A stretch of DNA of 57,500 bases, from NCBI GenBank assembly GCA_905221605.1, contig CAJNDS010002283.1, positions 207,986 to 265,485 of the forward strand, in the 5' to 3' direction. Source of the stretch: Symbiodinium natans. Taxonomy: Eukaryota > Sar > Dinophyceae > Suessiales > Symbiodiniaceae. The notes beneath the pieces were generated by a model that had not been told where the DNA came from, ran no database searches, and saw nothing but the letters and a program-made list of their open reading frames with translations. Positions 57,196 to 57,500 of this stretch are shown here, one piece after another; positions within the stretch are counted from its first letter, which is position 1; each line of letters opens with the position of its first letter. The position numbers were made by a program, and so were the translations under genes.

Positions 57196-57500
57196 GCGGA
57201 AGCCCAAGCCCTAAACCCTAAGCCCTAAACCCTATAAACCCTATAAAACCTATAAACCCTATAAACCCTATAAACCCTATAAACCCTATAAACCCTGTAA
57301 ACCCTGTAAACCCTATAAACCCTATAATAAACCCTGAAAACCCTATAAACCCTAAACACCCTATAAACCCTATAAACCCTAAAAACCCTAGAAACCCTAA
57401 AAAACCCTAAAAGCCCTAAGCCTTAAAACTAAACCCTAGACCCTAGACCCTGAACCCTAAACCCTTAACCCTCCAAGCCAGTTCTGTCTCTTGACGTCCT
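57196..57500 (+). repeat. Intron 55 (partial), (CCCTATAAA)n nine-base array
   Basis: About twelve copies of CCCTATAAA at 57226-57375 with CCCTGTAAA variants, then degenerate C-rich repeat to the window end. Confidence 0.92.

Noticed and set aside
1-57500. Window is a subtelomere or chromosome end
   Set aside because: Arrays occur on both strands throughout, in dozens of short blocks between ordered dynein exons; a chromosome end would carry one long terminal array in one orientation.

Overview
The window reads as nuclear DNA of a dinoflagellate (inference). The support is dense TTTAGGG/CCCTAAA repeat, the telomere type reported in dinoflagellates, G/C-ending codons (AAG, GAG, CTC, GTC) in the coding pieces, and introns that begin GC, GA or GT and end AG, usually before a G (AG|G). 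I see no rRNA, tRNA, CRISPR array or prokaryotic operon.

At first sight this is 57 kb of interstitial telomeric repeat with no genes. Reading the short unique islands between the repeat blocks shows one large + strand gene: an axonemal outer-arm dynein heavy chain of the Kelch-bearing alpha type (Chlamydomonas ODA11 / ciliate DYH3-like class, inferred). I could chain 55 micro-exons of about 20-100 nt. They total about 2.85 kb, about 950 codons, with frames that agree at nearly every junction. In order they encode Kelch blades (443-3620), IPT/filamin-like Ig repeats (4799-13187), the helical tail (14021-43123) and the linker (43470-57195). The gene is open at both ends: earlier Kelch exons lie to the left, and AAA1 onward lies to the right. 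About 95% of the gene is intron.

The introns are the striking part. Nearly all contain tandem telomeric repeat. In many of them the first block after the donor is G-rich (TTTAGGG)n and the last block before the acceptor is C-rich (CCCTAAA)n, so each pre-mRNA intron could fold into a hairpin that brings its ends together. Introns 7, 36 and 53 are minimal examples. Other introns carry short palindromic elements of several families, some of which are split by a telomeric array.

Intron 23 (18785-32107, 13.3 kb) is different. It is nearly free of telomeric repeat between about 19 and 29 kb and holds a CT microsatellite, two clusters of CCGGGGA/AATCGG palindromes, a recent roughly 2.9 kb duplication whose first copy carries about 1.7 kb of extra DNA, a CACGACACGGC minisatellite, and a 1.8 kb AT-rich compound palindrome (29.7-31.5 kb). 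Intron 25 (3.2 kb) carries a GGGAGGCCCCTGCCT minisatellite and an unassigned coding-like island.

Exon ends were placed by eye from splice dinucleotides, frame continuity and remembered dynein family patterns. No alignment or transcript was available.
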